A stretch of DNA of 64,000 nt from Lycium barbarum (taxonomy: Eukaryota > Streptophyta > Magnoliopsida > Solanales > Solanaceae), in the NCBI RefSeq assembly GCF_019175385.1, contig NC_083338.1, positions 87,999,777 to 88,063,776 of the forward strand. Direction: 5' to 3'. A model generated the notes under the pieces. That model did not search any database. It saw nothing but the letters and a program-made list of their open reading frames with translations, and was not told where the DNA came from. Positions 49,644 to 60,910 of the stretch are shown here, piece after piece (position 1 is the first letter of the stretch; every line of letters begins with the position of its first letter). The translations under genes and the position numbers were made by a program.

Positions 49644-51540
49644 TATAGAAACATCATAGACAATATGTGAAGTGGCACAGGAGGGAAGAAAATAATATCA
49701 TCATCATGGCACTTACCTGCCTTTCATAGGAACTTTCCATTTCTCATGCGTATTTCATAATAGTGCTCGTACCCTACTTGGGCTCATATTCGCATACATG
49801 TCCTTATTCGTATTCGTATACATAGTCTTCTCACATTCATATTCATATTATATACATAGCCATACACTTATATACATACATAGCGTGCACGACCATAAGG
49901 TTCGGTGTTTCATACGTACTTATCCAACCAAGGCTCAATGTTATTTATACCTGGCCCTACCAAGGCTTCAGGGTTATCCGTACCATCTGCAGAGGTGTGC
50001 ACGCGTTACGTAATCGTATACATACTTTATACATAATCATATACATATATCCTACCCGGCGTTATAAGCTCGGGGTATCATTATAGCCCTTCATAGGCAC
50101 ATATAAGTATAATAGCCCGTAGGCACCTTTGGCATCATTATTATTATTATCGTCATCACTATCTTTGTCATTATTGCTACATCCATATCTTAGGCTTACT
50201 CGTCATATGAGGGGCGTAGTACAATCGTAGTACATGTTAAGGATCGTGAGCTTATGAGCTCGGAGTGTCAATCACTTGAATACAACATACTCATATAGAG
50301 GAATTAGAAGTTTGGCCAAGAATCATGCCTTATGAAAGAAGGGTTAGCCTTACATACCTTTTCGTCGGACTATTCTACACTTGCACGTTTCCTTCCAATG
50401 CTAGCGTCTATACCTTCATTAATATCATAACAATGGCCATTAGTCATTCACATCATCCACATTATCTAGATTTCTCAATTTGCTTCTAATTCTCCCATAT
50501 TTGTGGTCATGACCTCCAACTTCGTCCATTCGTCTAAAGTGTCTAGTTCATGATCTTAGTACCATTTATAATACATTCATATCGTAACACAACAACATTC
50601 ATAATTCAATTCAAACTATTCCTCAAAATGTCACTATTCACCATTCATGACCTAGTTGACCACATTTTCTACAATCCATGTATTTTAATTCTCCAATACC
50701 TTAAACATCTTGTAAAAATCATGAATCTTACCTTAGAAGTTGTAGGAACAAGCTTTGGTTGATAATACTCTTATTTGAGCAAAACCCTAGTTTTTCTCCA
50801 TTTGGATTTCTTGACTTGGATGATCCTTGATGATTCCCTTATCCTTGATTCACTTGTCTTAATGTTATTGATGGCTTATAATCCTTGAAAACTCATATAA
50901 TAAATGTAGAGAGAAGTTTTAGAGAGAAGTGGTGTAATGTTGTAATGAAATAAGACAAGTCTTGATCCTCACATTTAATGAATTGAAAAATCTGTGCTGG
51001 GTGAACAGTGGTCGTCCATGGAGGTTTACGGTCCGTATTTCAGTTTACGGACCGTCCCTCGTGGTCGTCTTTAAGCTTAAGCAGAACCAGAAACTTAAGG
51101 CTGCATGCATGGTGATTTACGACCATGGTTTACGGGCCGTAAATCACTTTACGGTCCGTATTCCAGGTCGTATTATACCTTTTCCTCAGCTGGCAGAAAG
51201 TTGAAGTTTGGCATGCCAGTTTACGACCTGGCAGTTTACGGACCGTACTGCACTTTACGGTCCGTATTTTGCAATTTACGACCACTGGGCAGTTGCAATT
51301 CTGCAACTTCCCATGTTTCTTAGACTTCTCATTTTAAACACCCCCGTCCATGCACATGCATTGCTCACCTTGTATCTCATCTTAACTTAGCCAACTTCCT
51401 CGTCTCACATCGGATACTTTCGAAATCTCGCCTAAGGTCATCAAACATCGTTTCTTGCTCATAGACATCATGCAGTCATATTCATCACTAGTTCATTCAC
51501 TTGCGTACCAACGGAAAATTTTCCGAGGTGTAACAATATG

Positions 51541-52697
51541 CATGGATGATATATAAATGATTGGATGAGTCTCAGTCAACAACTCAAATCATCAATATGT
51601 AATAAGAATGCATGTTATGTATGATGCCAATACCAATGGTAAATCATATCAAATCTCATCAGTCACATATCATGAAGTACACAACACATTTTAAGCCATT
51701 TTCATTATCCTTCTTCTTTGCGATGATAAGTGAGATATCAAGAGAGGGATGAATGTAAACACAAATCACACATATCTCAAACATGGCGGCAAGCCCACAT
51801 AATAGCTGACGGAACCAACCTATTGGATTTCACTTCCACACCATGCCCGAAGGCCTATCATGCATTCCCCGTCAATAACTAAACTCTACATATGCTTCAC
51901 TAACCGAAGTCTAACCATATTGTAGGCCTAACCTACCTCAGTGTCGAGCAGGTGCCACGATCTATCCAACCCGAGCCTTCCCTTTACGAAAAGCTTCCGA
52001 ACGATCGAAGTCTAATCAACAATGTAATTTACATTAGAAACTGGAACTAACGATGCCCATATTTCTATAATACGATTCGAATAGAAAATAACCCTTAAAA
52101 AGGAAACTCGGGACCACAAGGGCAACAATAGAAATTCAAGTTAGAAAAGGCCAACCAAAGCTTAAAAAGGCCAAACACTAATTATCAACCCAAACTAGTC
52201 CCGAATTAGCATTAATAAAAAAATCTCCAATTTTAGGGAAGACCCCAATTTCCATAATCAATTTCTTAAATAAAGAGAGATTCAAGCTTAGCAACTAATT
52301 ACCTCAAAGATTAGATGAATATAACCAATTAAATTCCCCAACAAAGCATAATTTAGGAAGAAAAGATGGTTCAACTCAACCTAGGGTTTATCACCCTAAA
52401 ACCCCCAACCTAATCATGGTTTCTTTTACAAGAATTCCCCCACTTTTAATGATAACATAAACAAGATAAATAAATCTTAGGCTTATCCAATGGAAGAATC
52501 CTCTCAAAGCTCGTAAAAAATTGCCCCCAATACTCTCCAGTTCTCCAATTTAGTGAATGGAGAGAAATGATTCGAAGTTGGGAATAAAAAGGGTTTTCTA
52601 ATCAGCGATGAGTTGTCCGCAGATGCGGACTCGCCTCCGCGAAGCGAAGGACTGCTCACATAAGCGGAGCCACTTTCCACCTTGATGGATATCAAAT
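51541..52697 (-). mobile_element. Outer chromovirus LTR, segment 2
   Basis: It continues the LTR that starts at 43194. 'cctacctcagtgtcgagcaggtgccacg' (51937-51960) is homologous to the equivalent text in LTR C (54985-55012). Near 52610-52670 are palindromes of the 'tccgcagatgcgga' type. It is interrupted at 52698 by TGTCACG of LTR C. Confidence 0.65.
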
Positions 52698-53847
52698 TGT
52701 CACGATCGATTTTAGGACCGCGCGGGTACCTCCCTTTCCATCTGGGTAGGCGAACCGTCTCATTGAATAACACATCAATTAAACAAGACGATTCATTAAA
52801 CCATTAGACATTTAGAAATACAACGGAACTTCATAATGTAATCAATAAACTCAAGATTCGATAATATTACAACCATTTAATAAGTACAGACTCGATCCAA
52901 CTTCCTATGACCAGACCTAGACTAGTACAAGAGCGACTAATGAATTCAGATTACCACTACATTCTAAGACTCAACCTGCGTCCCGAAATGAAATGGGAGG
53001 AGGCCTTCCAGATAGGCACCGCGCATTTCTGCTCATGTAACAATCAACCACCTGAAACAATCTACACCCTAAAAATGGTGTAGCAAGTGCAATATCAATA
53101 CAAACCACGCGTACTGAGTAAGTGTCATAGGCCGACAATGGTTAGTAACACATATAAGTAAAAGAATTCACAGATAAATATGACACCAACCCAATCAAGT
53201 GATACGTCTATCAACCACACAATGTACATCATTACCTTTCAATCATTAACTTCACTCCAATAATTACCGGTCAATCTCACAACAATTTTGCAATTCACAT
53301 GTCATTAAATCATTCATTTTAGTCTAGTAGTCAACTCATCATTAAGGCGCCCGATATTCTACGTCACATAAAAACTAAACATATAACTAGTCTTAGGGAC
53401 GACCTAAGGGATACCACAACAGTTTCAAACAATAGATCCGGATCCAAACACACGTCATCGCCTAAGTAAAACATCTACTTCCAAATGTGCCAAGTCTGAA
53501 TATATCAAGTCCGAATCCAACATCACAAGTACCATACGAAACATCTCAAAATCAAGCCATGATGCAATGCAATAGTGTATGAATGCAATGCAATGCAATG
53601 CCATGCAAATGAGGTGTACACATGTACTCCGGACGAAAATATCGACGTCTCGGTAACACAACCCAGCGTGACTAGCGAAGTCTAAGTGCCACCCATCCCG
53701 GATCTTTGCCCAACAAACAGACGGAACCCCCGATCTTTGCCCACGGGGGGTTCTCACCTGAACCACTCTAGGGGACCCGCGAAGTCCATGCACTAACAAC
53801 AATTCCGGAAACATCATCGAAATCGGCCATGCAACAACGATGCCTGA

Positions 53848-54300
53848 ATTGATCATCGGACATCGGCCTTCTCACAATTACTCAAGTAAAAGAGTTTTAT
53901 CAAAATATCAGTTTCACTCAATCAATGATACTGGATCATTACCGGGTATCGGTCATGCATCATGAATGGATGAGAATGCGTACAATGCGTGTATCAATAT
54001 CAACAAGCAAGCTTAATATCACAAGTACCAACAATGGGTAACACCAACAATGTATCAATCAGTTTCACACAATCAATGATTCCGAAATTGATCATTGATC
54101 ATCGGACATCGGCCATCTCACAATCACTCAAGTAAAGAGTTTTATCAAAATATCAGTTTCACTCAATCAACGATACCAGATCATCACCGGGTATCGGCCA
54201 TAAATCATGAATGGATGAGAATGCGTGCAATGTGTGTATCAACATCAACAATGAAGCTCCACATCACAAGTACCAACAATGGGGTACGCTAACAATATAT
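53848..54300. repeat. 246-bp tandem duplication inside LTR C
   Basis: 'attgatcatcggacatcggcc' starts at 53848 and again at 54094, period 246 bp. Both copies carry 'caaaatatcagtttcactca' and 'atgaatggatgagaatgcgt', with substitutions. The second copy is shorter. Confidence 0.9.
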
Positions 54301-54425
54301 AAATATCATAATACCAACAGTGGGTACGCCAACAATGTATAAATATCACAATACCAACAGTGGGTATGCCAATAATATATCCGAACCACAAATACCACAA
54401 TGGGTATGCCAATAATATATCCAAA
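54262..54425. repeat. Minisatellite, about 45-50 bp unit, in LTR C
   Basis: Imperfect units start 'taccaacaatggg', 'taccaacagtgggtacgcc', 'taccaacagtgggtatgcc' and 'taccacaatgggtatgcc', each followed by 'aacaatatataaatatca'-type text. Confidence 0.85.
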
Positions 54426-56183
54426 TAAAGATGAATATCAGGGTCTAATCTCTATCAACAAATCATAGCATCAAGCCAACACAATAGAACAGTCAAGCAC
54501 AACATAACGAGGTGGCTAGTCCCAACACAAAATAGGTCAATCAATCGATATACATTATTACCACTTCCTTAAATCAGCCCATTAGCTTAGAACACAAATC
54601 TCACCCTGCACTCAAACTCCTTCGTCACAACTCATTTAGAATTCAATCACAATCATTGGTGCATTTTATCTTCCATTTATCAACTAGATTCACGATTAAT
54701 GGTATAACACAATTAACCACATATTACGGAATTTCCCATCATGAGACACAAATAAATTATGTACCATCCACTACTCCCAGGTCACATAAAATCCACCAAT
54801 ATTCAAGAAAAACCACATCAAACAACCTAAGGAATCTACAGGCCACAAGCCCGAACAAACAAGTCACACAACAATACCATCCTAGGATTCCATCCCAAAT
54901 CTTCGATTTCCTACACATGCATTCTCCGTCTCTTCTAATACAAAATGTGGGAAACTAACTGGAGTCTATTGAGGGAAAGCCGTAACCTACCTGGCAGCCA
55001 AACAGGTGCCACGAACCCACACATTTGCCTTGTCTTCAGAAGCGTCTCCAATAAACAAACTCTATTCACATGTAAATTCTATGTAAGAAACCATGAAGAA
55101 TGATATCCATATTGACTACATTCTATTCGGGTCAATTTCCAACTCTAAATTAGGAAGAACGGGGCTACAAGAGTAAAACGGGAATTTTATGGTCAAATTA
55201 CCAAATTCAATACCAAAAGGTCAAAACCCTTTACTATAATAATAGGAATACTTAATTTATTCTTAAAATCATTATTTATATGAAAACCCCCAAATTTGGT
55301 TAACAAGAATTGGAGATTATTGGTTAAACTCATGAAATTCATGAAATTCAACTCTAGCATGGAAGATTATTGGTTAACAAGCCTAGATATATCATTATCT
55401 AGCATAAATAGCAACATTAACATCATTTATTCACAATCTAGGAAGCCTATTCGTTTTGAGAACCTTTTCAAGAAAAACCCCATAAACCCTCTTTGATTCT
55501 ATGGGTTCTATGGTCATATTAACGATTAGAAGGTGAAACTAAGTAAGTATGAGGTTAAGAACTTTACCTTAGGATGGAATTCACCTTTCCACCTTCAAAG
55601 TCGCCTCTTCTATGCCTTAGAACAAACTTAGAATAAATGGGGAATGTTTAAGGGTTTATGAAATAAAAAGAGTATTCTGGTACAGTATGCCGCTACAACG
55701 GCCATCGTGCCGCCCCAGCGGTACCGCACCAGCGGTGTTCAGACAGCTATGGCGGCCTAACCTCAAATCTCTTCATCGCTCCAGCGGCACCATAACTGCC
55801 CCAGCGGTGCCGCTGTAGCGGTACAGGTGCTGCTGCAGCGGACACCAGCAGATAAGACACCAGAAATTTTTCCCAAGTTTCACCATTTGATCCTATTTTC
55901 CGATTAGTTCCCGAGGCCATCTGCTCACATACCATACACATGGACACACATAAAAACACTCTACGAACGCGCCCGTGGCCTCGGAATTCCCAACGGAACT
56001 CTTGTTGACCGAGTCAACTCTTTTTTACTTTAAGCCTATATTTCACAAAAGTTGCCCAAATCCCGATTTAGACACCTCGAGAAGCATGCCAACGGTCCCC
56101 TTGAGTCAAAAATGAGCTAATCACTGCTCGGAAAAGGGCGAAAATACCGAAAAGGCTATAACGACCAAACGGGTCATTATAAA

Positions 56184-57475
56184 AATATACATATATTATA
56201 TACTTAAAACTATACTATTTTAAATAAAGAATTTATATAATACTTCAATTTCTATGTGTTTTCTAACAATATTTTTTAGGAAATAAGAAAGCCATGAATA
56301 TAGCTAAAGGTGAAAGAAAAGAGGAGATTGCCGCACATCCACTTCATAATACAAGAAGTGAAGTTACATCTTCCTCAAGGATATATTTGTCTCAAAATAT
56401 ATCTTCTCAAGATACATCTTCCTCATACTACTATAAATAGAAGGCAACTCTTTGTATAGAAGACATCTTGAGTAGTAGGAAAATAACCACTTTTCTCTCT
56501 AGCTTTGTTCTTGCTCTTTCTTTCTTTCTTTCTTTTTATTTTTCTTTTATTTTTATTTTTTATCTTTTAGTAGATCTTTGGTTTATATACTCCTTAATGG
56601 AGTAATATCTTTTTATGGGAATAGTTAATGAAGCTTGGTATGTTATTATAGTATTTATCTTTATTTTAATTATTCCTTCTCATATTTTTATCTCTATATT
56701 TACTTTGTGTCGGAATAATAGACTTTTCCTAAATATTATCGCTACTCTATTATACTTTATGTTGTGGTTATTCTTGTATTAATTTTGTAATTCTCACGAA
56801 GCAAAATTAATACTTTATAATTATTGCATAAAATATTAGAGTAATAATAATTTTTAGTTATATATTATTTCAAATCTTTGATCTTGCTTCTTTCAAATCT
56901 AATTTGCGAGAAGGAATTGACTTAAGCAAGTGTATAGATTTAAGGATATCTTTGTCCTATGTTTTTTAATTCTAATCCTCGCGGAGGAATTGACACAAAT
57001 AAGTTTATTGATATAAAGACTAATCTCAAGAGATCTTTACATCTTATGACACAATTTAGACAAGGAACTTATTTCATTTTAATTGTCATTAGTTGTAATT
57101 CAATTAATATGCATAACCTCAAGGAATGTTATTAATTGATTATATCCTAGTGAGAAAATGTTATTGTATTAGCAATAAACAATTATTCTTTCATGAAATA
57201 TATTACATTAAGATTGTATTATAATAATATTATCAAGTGACTTCAATTATTCCCAACTCTTTTTAAATCTTTAGGAAATTGTTTGTTTTGTTTAAGTAAT
57301 TTACAAATTTAAGACACTACTCTCTTTTCATCAATTTGATTCTCTGCAATAGTAACCGGGATAATATAAATTTGTAGTCTAGGTGGTTACAATCTCTGTG
57401 GGACAATATCTTAAACTATACTAAAATTTCACAGAGTACAAGAAAAAAAAACTTTTTATGCCCAGAGCTCGTCAC
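56184..57475 (+). mobile_element. LTR-like insertion of unknown family
   Basis: AT-rich sequence unlike its neighbours. It has a TATA box ctataaatag at 56431-56440 with a transcript-like leader after it (CT-rich 56490-56560), and 'ctctgtgggacaatatcttaa' near 57392-57412, a motif seen near the ends of LTRs just before a primer-binding site. Both edges are uncertain and no TSD could be found. Confidence 0.4.
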
Positions 57476-58041
57476 ACCTCACTTCCTCACGTCTGCGGGC
57501 CAAGACCCGCATAGGCGGGCCCGCAGAGGCGAACCCACGTCCGCAGAAGCAGGACACCAGAAACCAGCAAAATATGGTTTTTCACCAAGTCCAACCCAAA
57601 ACTCGACACTCATCTGAGACCCCTCGGATACAAACCAGATATGTATCCCAATGTAAAAACACGCTACAAACTCATTCGTGCCCTCGAAAATTCCAATGGA
57701 GGTCACCATGACCTGGTCAACACCCAAAACTCAAGTTTCCAACTAAGTGACCAAAATGCTCTCGAGTGCCTCGAGAACCGAACCAATTGCCCCACCAAGT
57801 TATAAACGACTCTCCGGACCTCATGGAATTGACGAATTTCCAAAAAGGTTCGTTTACCCAAAAGTCAAATATTGATCAAAGGTTTTTCACTTTAAGCCTC
57901 TAATTTCCTCAAAGTCATTCCCAATTATCTAGGGAACTGCGCTACCCATCCCCATGAGTCAAACACGCTCTAATGAAGCTAGCAGAAGGGTCAACAAGGA
58001 TAAAAGGTAAAAAATCCTAAACGACCAAGTAAATCGTTACA
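57476..58041 (-). mobile_element. Outer chromovirus LTR, segment 3 (LTR start on the - strand)
   Basis: It ends 'ccaagtaaatcgttaca' at 58041, the LTR edge next to the internal region. Palindromic 'cgggcccgcag/ctgcggg'-type motifs cluster at 57485-57560. The following 'cgttcgtcctcgaacg' (58062-58077) matches, in position, the hairpin at 46583-46602. The hidden junction to segment 2 lies in the unresolved 56184-57475 part. Confidence 0.7.
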
Positions 58042-59452
58042 TCACATACCAATTAAACAATCGTTCGTCCTCGAACGGAGAAGAAATGGAACGAAGGAAA
58101 TGTACCTAGGTCGATAAAGAGCTGGGGATATCTCGCACGCCTATCGGCCTCGGTCTCCCATGTAGCCTCCTCAACGTGCTTTTATTGCACCTTAACTGAA
58201 GCTATTTCTTTTTATCTCAACTTCCTCACTTGCCTATCTAGGATTACTACATGCTCTTCTTCGAAGGACAAATTCTGATCATACAATACCGAGTCCCAGT
58301 GGATGATATAAGAGCCGTCAGAATGGTATTTCTTTAACATGGACACATCAAATGCCGGATGAACACCTGATAAACTTGGTGGCAAAGCCAACTCATAAGC
58401 CACCTCCCAACATGGCGAATGATCTCAAAGGGGCCGATAAACCTCGGGCACAACTTGCCTTTCTTCCCAAATCGCATCACACCCTTCATGGGTGAAACCT
58501 TCACCAGGACCTGATAACCAACTATGAACTCCAAATCCCGGACCTTCTGGTCCGCATACTCCTTTTTCCTACTCTGAGCCGCGAGAAATTTTTCCTGAAT
58601 CAGCTTCACCTTATCCAAGAACTCTCTCAACAAATCAGTACCCTAAAGTCTCACCTTAAAAGCATCAAACCACCCAATCGGAGAACGACATCTCCTACCA
58701 TACAAAGCCTCAAATGGAGCTATGTCGATACTTGAGTGATAACTGTTGTTGTATGCGAACTCTGCCAAAGGTAAGAACTGGTCCTAATGACCACTAAAGT
58801 CGATCACACAAGCCCGAGACATATCATCTAACACCTGAATAGTCCTCTCGGACTGACCATCGGTCTGCGAGTGGAAAGTTATACTAAGATCCAACTGAGT
58901 CCCCAATTCTTTCTGTAAATTCCTCTGGCAATGGGACGTGAACTAAGTGCCTCTGTCTGAAATGATGGAAATAGGCACGTCATGCAATCTGACGATCTCT
59001 TTAATGTAGATCCTGGCCAATATCTTTGAGTTGTAGGTAGCCTGAACTGGAATGAAGTGCGCGTACTTAGTAAACCTATCAACAACAACCTAAATGGCAT
59101 CAAACTTGCCCAAAGTCTTCGGTAGACCAACCACGAAATCCATAGCTATCCTCTCCCACTTCGACTCAGGAATGAGCATCCTCTGAGTCACACCATCCGG
59201 TCGTTGGTGCTCATACTTAACCTGCTAGCAAATCAAACACTGAGATACGAATTCCACTATATCCCTCTTCATTCTACCCCACTAGTAATGTTGTCTCAAG
59301 TCACGATACATATTTGTGGCACCAGGATGAATGGAGTATCTGGAACTGTGAGCCTCCTTCAAGATTAACTGAATCAAATCACAAACTCTAGGAATACAAA
59401 TGCGCCCCTTAATCCTTAAAACACCCTTATCATTAAGAATGGCCTCACTGGC
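58042..59452 (-). pseudogene. Outer chromovirus integrase remnant
   Basis: The - strand frames 59473-59282, 59130-58879, 58633-58334 and 58403-58212 align in order with the integrase of the Tekay-like element: GRICIPRVCDLIQLILKEAH, SSRYSIHPGATNMYRDL, then QLFRPTQRYWPGSTLK-like core in shifted frame, KLIQEKFLAAQSRKKEYAD, VSPMKGVMRFGKKGKLCPRF, PPSLSGVHPAFDVSMLKKY. It has many stops and shifts, and it ends where another LTR starts at 59453. Only the C-terminal part of pol remains. Confidence 0.85.
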
Positions 59453-60910
59453 TATTATATCCCGTGTTTTCACACGTTGGAAAAATTTGGAAATAATCTT
59501 GACTTGTAAGAAATAAGGTCATAATTGATTTTTATTTAACATAGGAGTTGTGCACGAAAGAATAGTGTCGTGGAAGTGTGGGACAAGGTTAGGGCAATTT
59601 TGGAATTTTGGAAATTAGTTTCGGGAATTACAAAACGTGGACTATAACTTATTGGGCTAAAAAAATAATGAAATTGAGGCCCAAAGTAAGGAGCATGGCC
59701 GGCCAACATGGCCTTGATCCAAGCCCATTTTACTTGGTCATGTGCTTGGTCATGTGACCATGTCTTCATATTATATACATAGAAGATTCAAGACATTAGA
59801 AAGCAAGAACAAACAAAGCAAACAAGAGAGAAAGAAGAGAAGGGTTTCGGGTTTGGCTAGGAAATTTAGCCACCAAAAATATTGCTCCAAAAAATTTTCT
59901 TTTGTGGTTTTTCTACTAAATTGAGTAGCCTCTTCAACTTGGTGTAGTTGTCTTGGAGGAAGAAGCACTTGGTTCCTCAATTTGATCACTTGTTCAAGTA
60001 AAGAAGACTAGAGGATAAGGTAAGAATTCACCCCTTATTCTTGTGTTGTGAAGTCTTGTTTGTGTTGTAGTATGTAGAAATGTGTTGATTGTATGGAAAA
60101 ATGGAAGTTTGCAAAGTGGGTGTGTGGTATGAGTGTATGGCCGTGTGTATGCATGCATGATATGCCAATGATGAATTGAAATTATGTTGTATTCTAGTTG
60201 TGAATGTGATGGAATTCATATTGAGAATGAAAGTTGAATAATATTGGTTAAATTGGCAAAAAGAGCCTTTGGCCGTGTGGTATATTGGAGTGGGAATGGG
60301 AATGAATCAAGTTTGTGTAATGTGTTAGTTGTGTTATTGTGATTCTTGCAATGTAAATGAAAGTAAAACGATATGAGTTTGCTTTGAAATGGAATGTAGA
60401 AACTTATGTCGCTTAAGTATGATTTTACGACATTACGAAAATGAAGTTATTAGGTTGCAAATTATGATGGGTGTTGATGAATTTGGAAGATGGAAACATG
60501 TTATGAATATGTATGCCAAAGATTAGAAGTTTCGGACGAGTTAGGATTATGGCGGAAAGTTTGTATATTATGTATATCGTGTGTATAATTTCAGGAAACG
60601 ATATGAAACGCTTCTAAACTATGTTGTGATGATCTAGTTTGATAATGAATGTGAAATCATTGAAATTGGTTTGGAAATTGAAGTTGAAATGAAGGTTATG
60701 GCATTATGTCGGCAAGTAGAACTAGTTGTGCCATATTGTGTTTCCAATGTTTGTTGTTGATGTTGATGTTGTTGTTTGGGTTATTGTTGATGATTTTGAG
60801 CCGAGTTGAATTCTCGGGGGTGCTATATGTATAGGGGAAGTGCTGCCGAAATTTCGGTAGACAAATATGAGTTGAATTGAATTCGTAGCATCTATAACTT
60901 ACAATTGGTA
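59453..60910 (+). mobile_element. LTR D1, 'TRTTATATCCCG' family, + orientation, truncated
   Basis: It starts 'tattatatcccgtgttttcac' at 59453, a T-to-A variant of the family start TGTTATATCCCG. It has a TATA box (atattatatac, 59768-59778), a leader, and a donor-like AAG|GTAAGAATT at 60020. Near 60797-60870 is 'gccgagttgaattctcgggg' with 'ggaagtgctgccgaaatttc', homologous to 62560-62620. It is cut at 60910 by D2. Confidence 0.75.

Larger units (their letters stand above)
44144..51540 (-). mobile_element. Tekay/Del-like Ty3/gypsy element, internally deleted, TSD ATATG
   Basis: TSD atatg is at 44144-44148 and 51536-51540. The 3' LTR is 44149-46566 (2,418 bp, TGTTAC...GTGACA on the - strand). 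The 5' LTR is 49624-51535, lacking its last 506 bp. These LTR parts are 1,912 bp each, gapless, with roughly two dozen mismatches by eye. The 5' LTR joins directly to reverse transcriptase at 49624, so gag, protease, primer site and the first part of RT are gone. A polypurine tract sits at 46567-46579. The insertion is into the outer LTR. Confidence 0.95.
52698..56183 (-). mobile_element. LTR C, inserted in the outer LTR
   Basis: It starts TGTCACGATCGATTTTAGG at 52698 and its other end is 'aacgaccaaacgggtcatta' near 56178, a chromovirus-type LTR edge with the last bases changed. 'cctacctggcagccaaacag' (54985) matches the outer LTR. Palindromic 'ccgctgcagcgg'-type motifs cluster at 55685-55850, and internal tandem repeats lie at 53848-54425. 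No internal region is seen, so it looks like a solo LTR. TSD is not clear (caaat before 52698; aaaat after the right edge). Confidence 0.6.

Noticed and set aside
46239..51390. Small open frames repeated at 44829-46421 and 49798-51390.
   Set aside because: They are the same non-coding LTR read twice and differ only where the two LTR copies differ.
52600..57560. A CRISPR-like array from the repeated GC-rich palindromes.
   Set aside because: The units have no constant spacing or unique spacers, lie in plant LTRs, and change sequence by LTR family.
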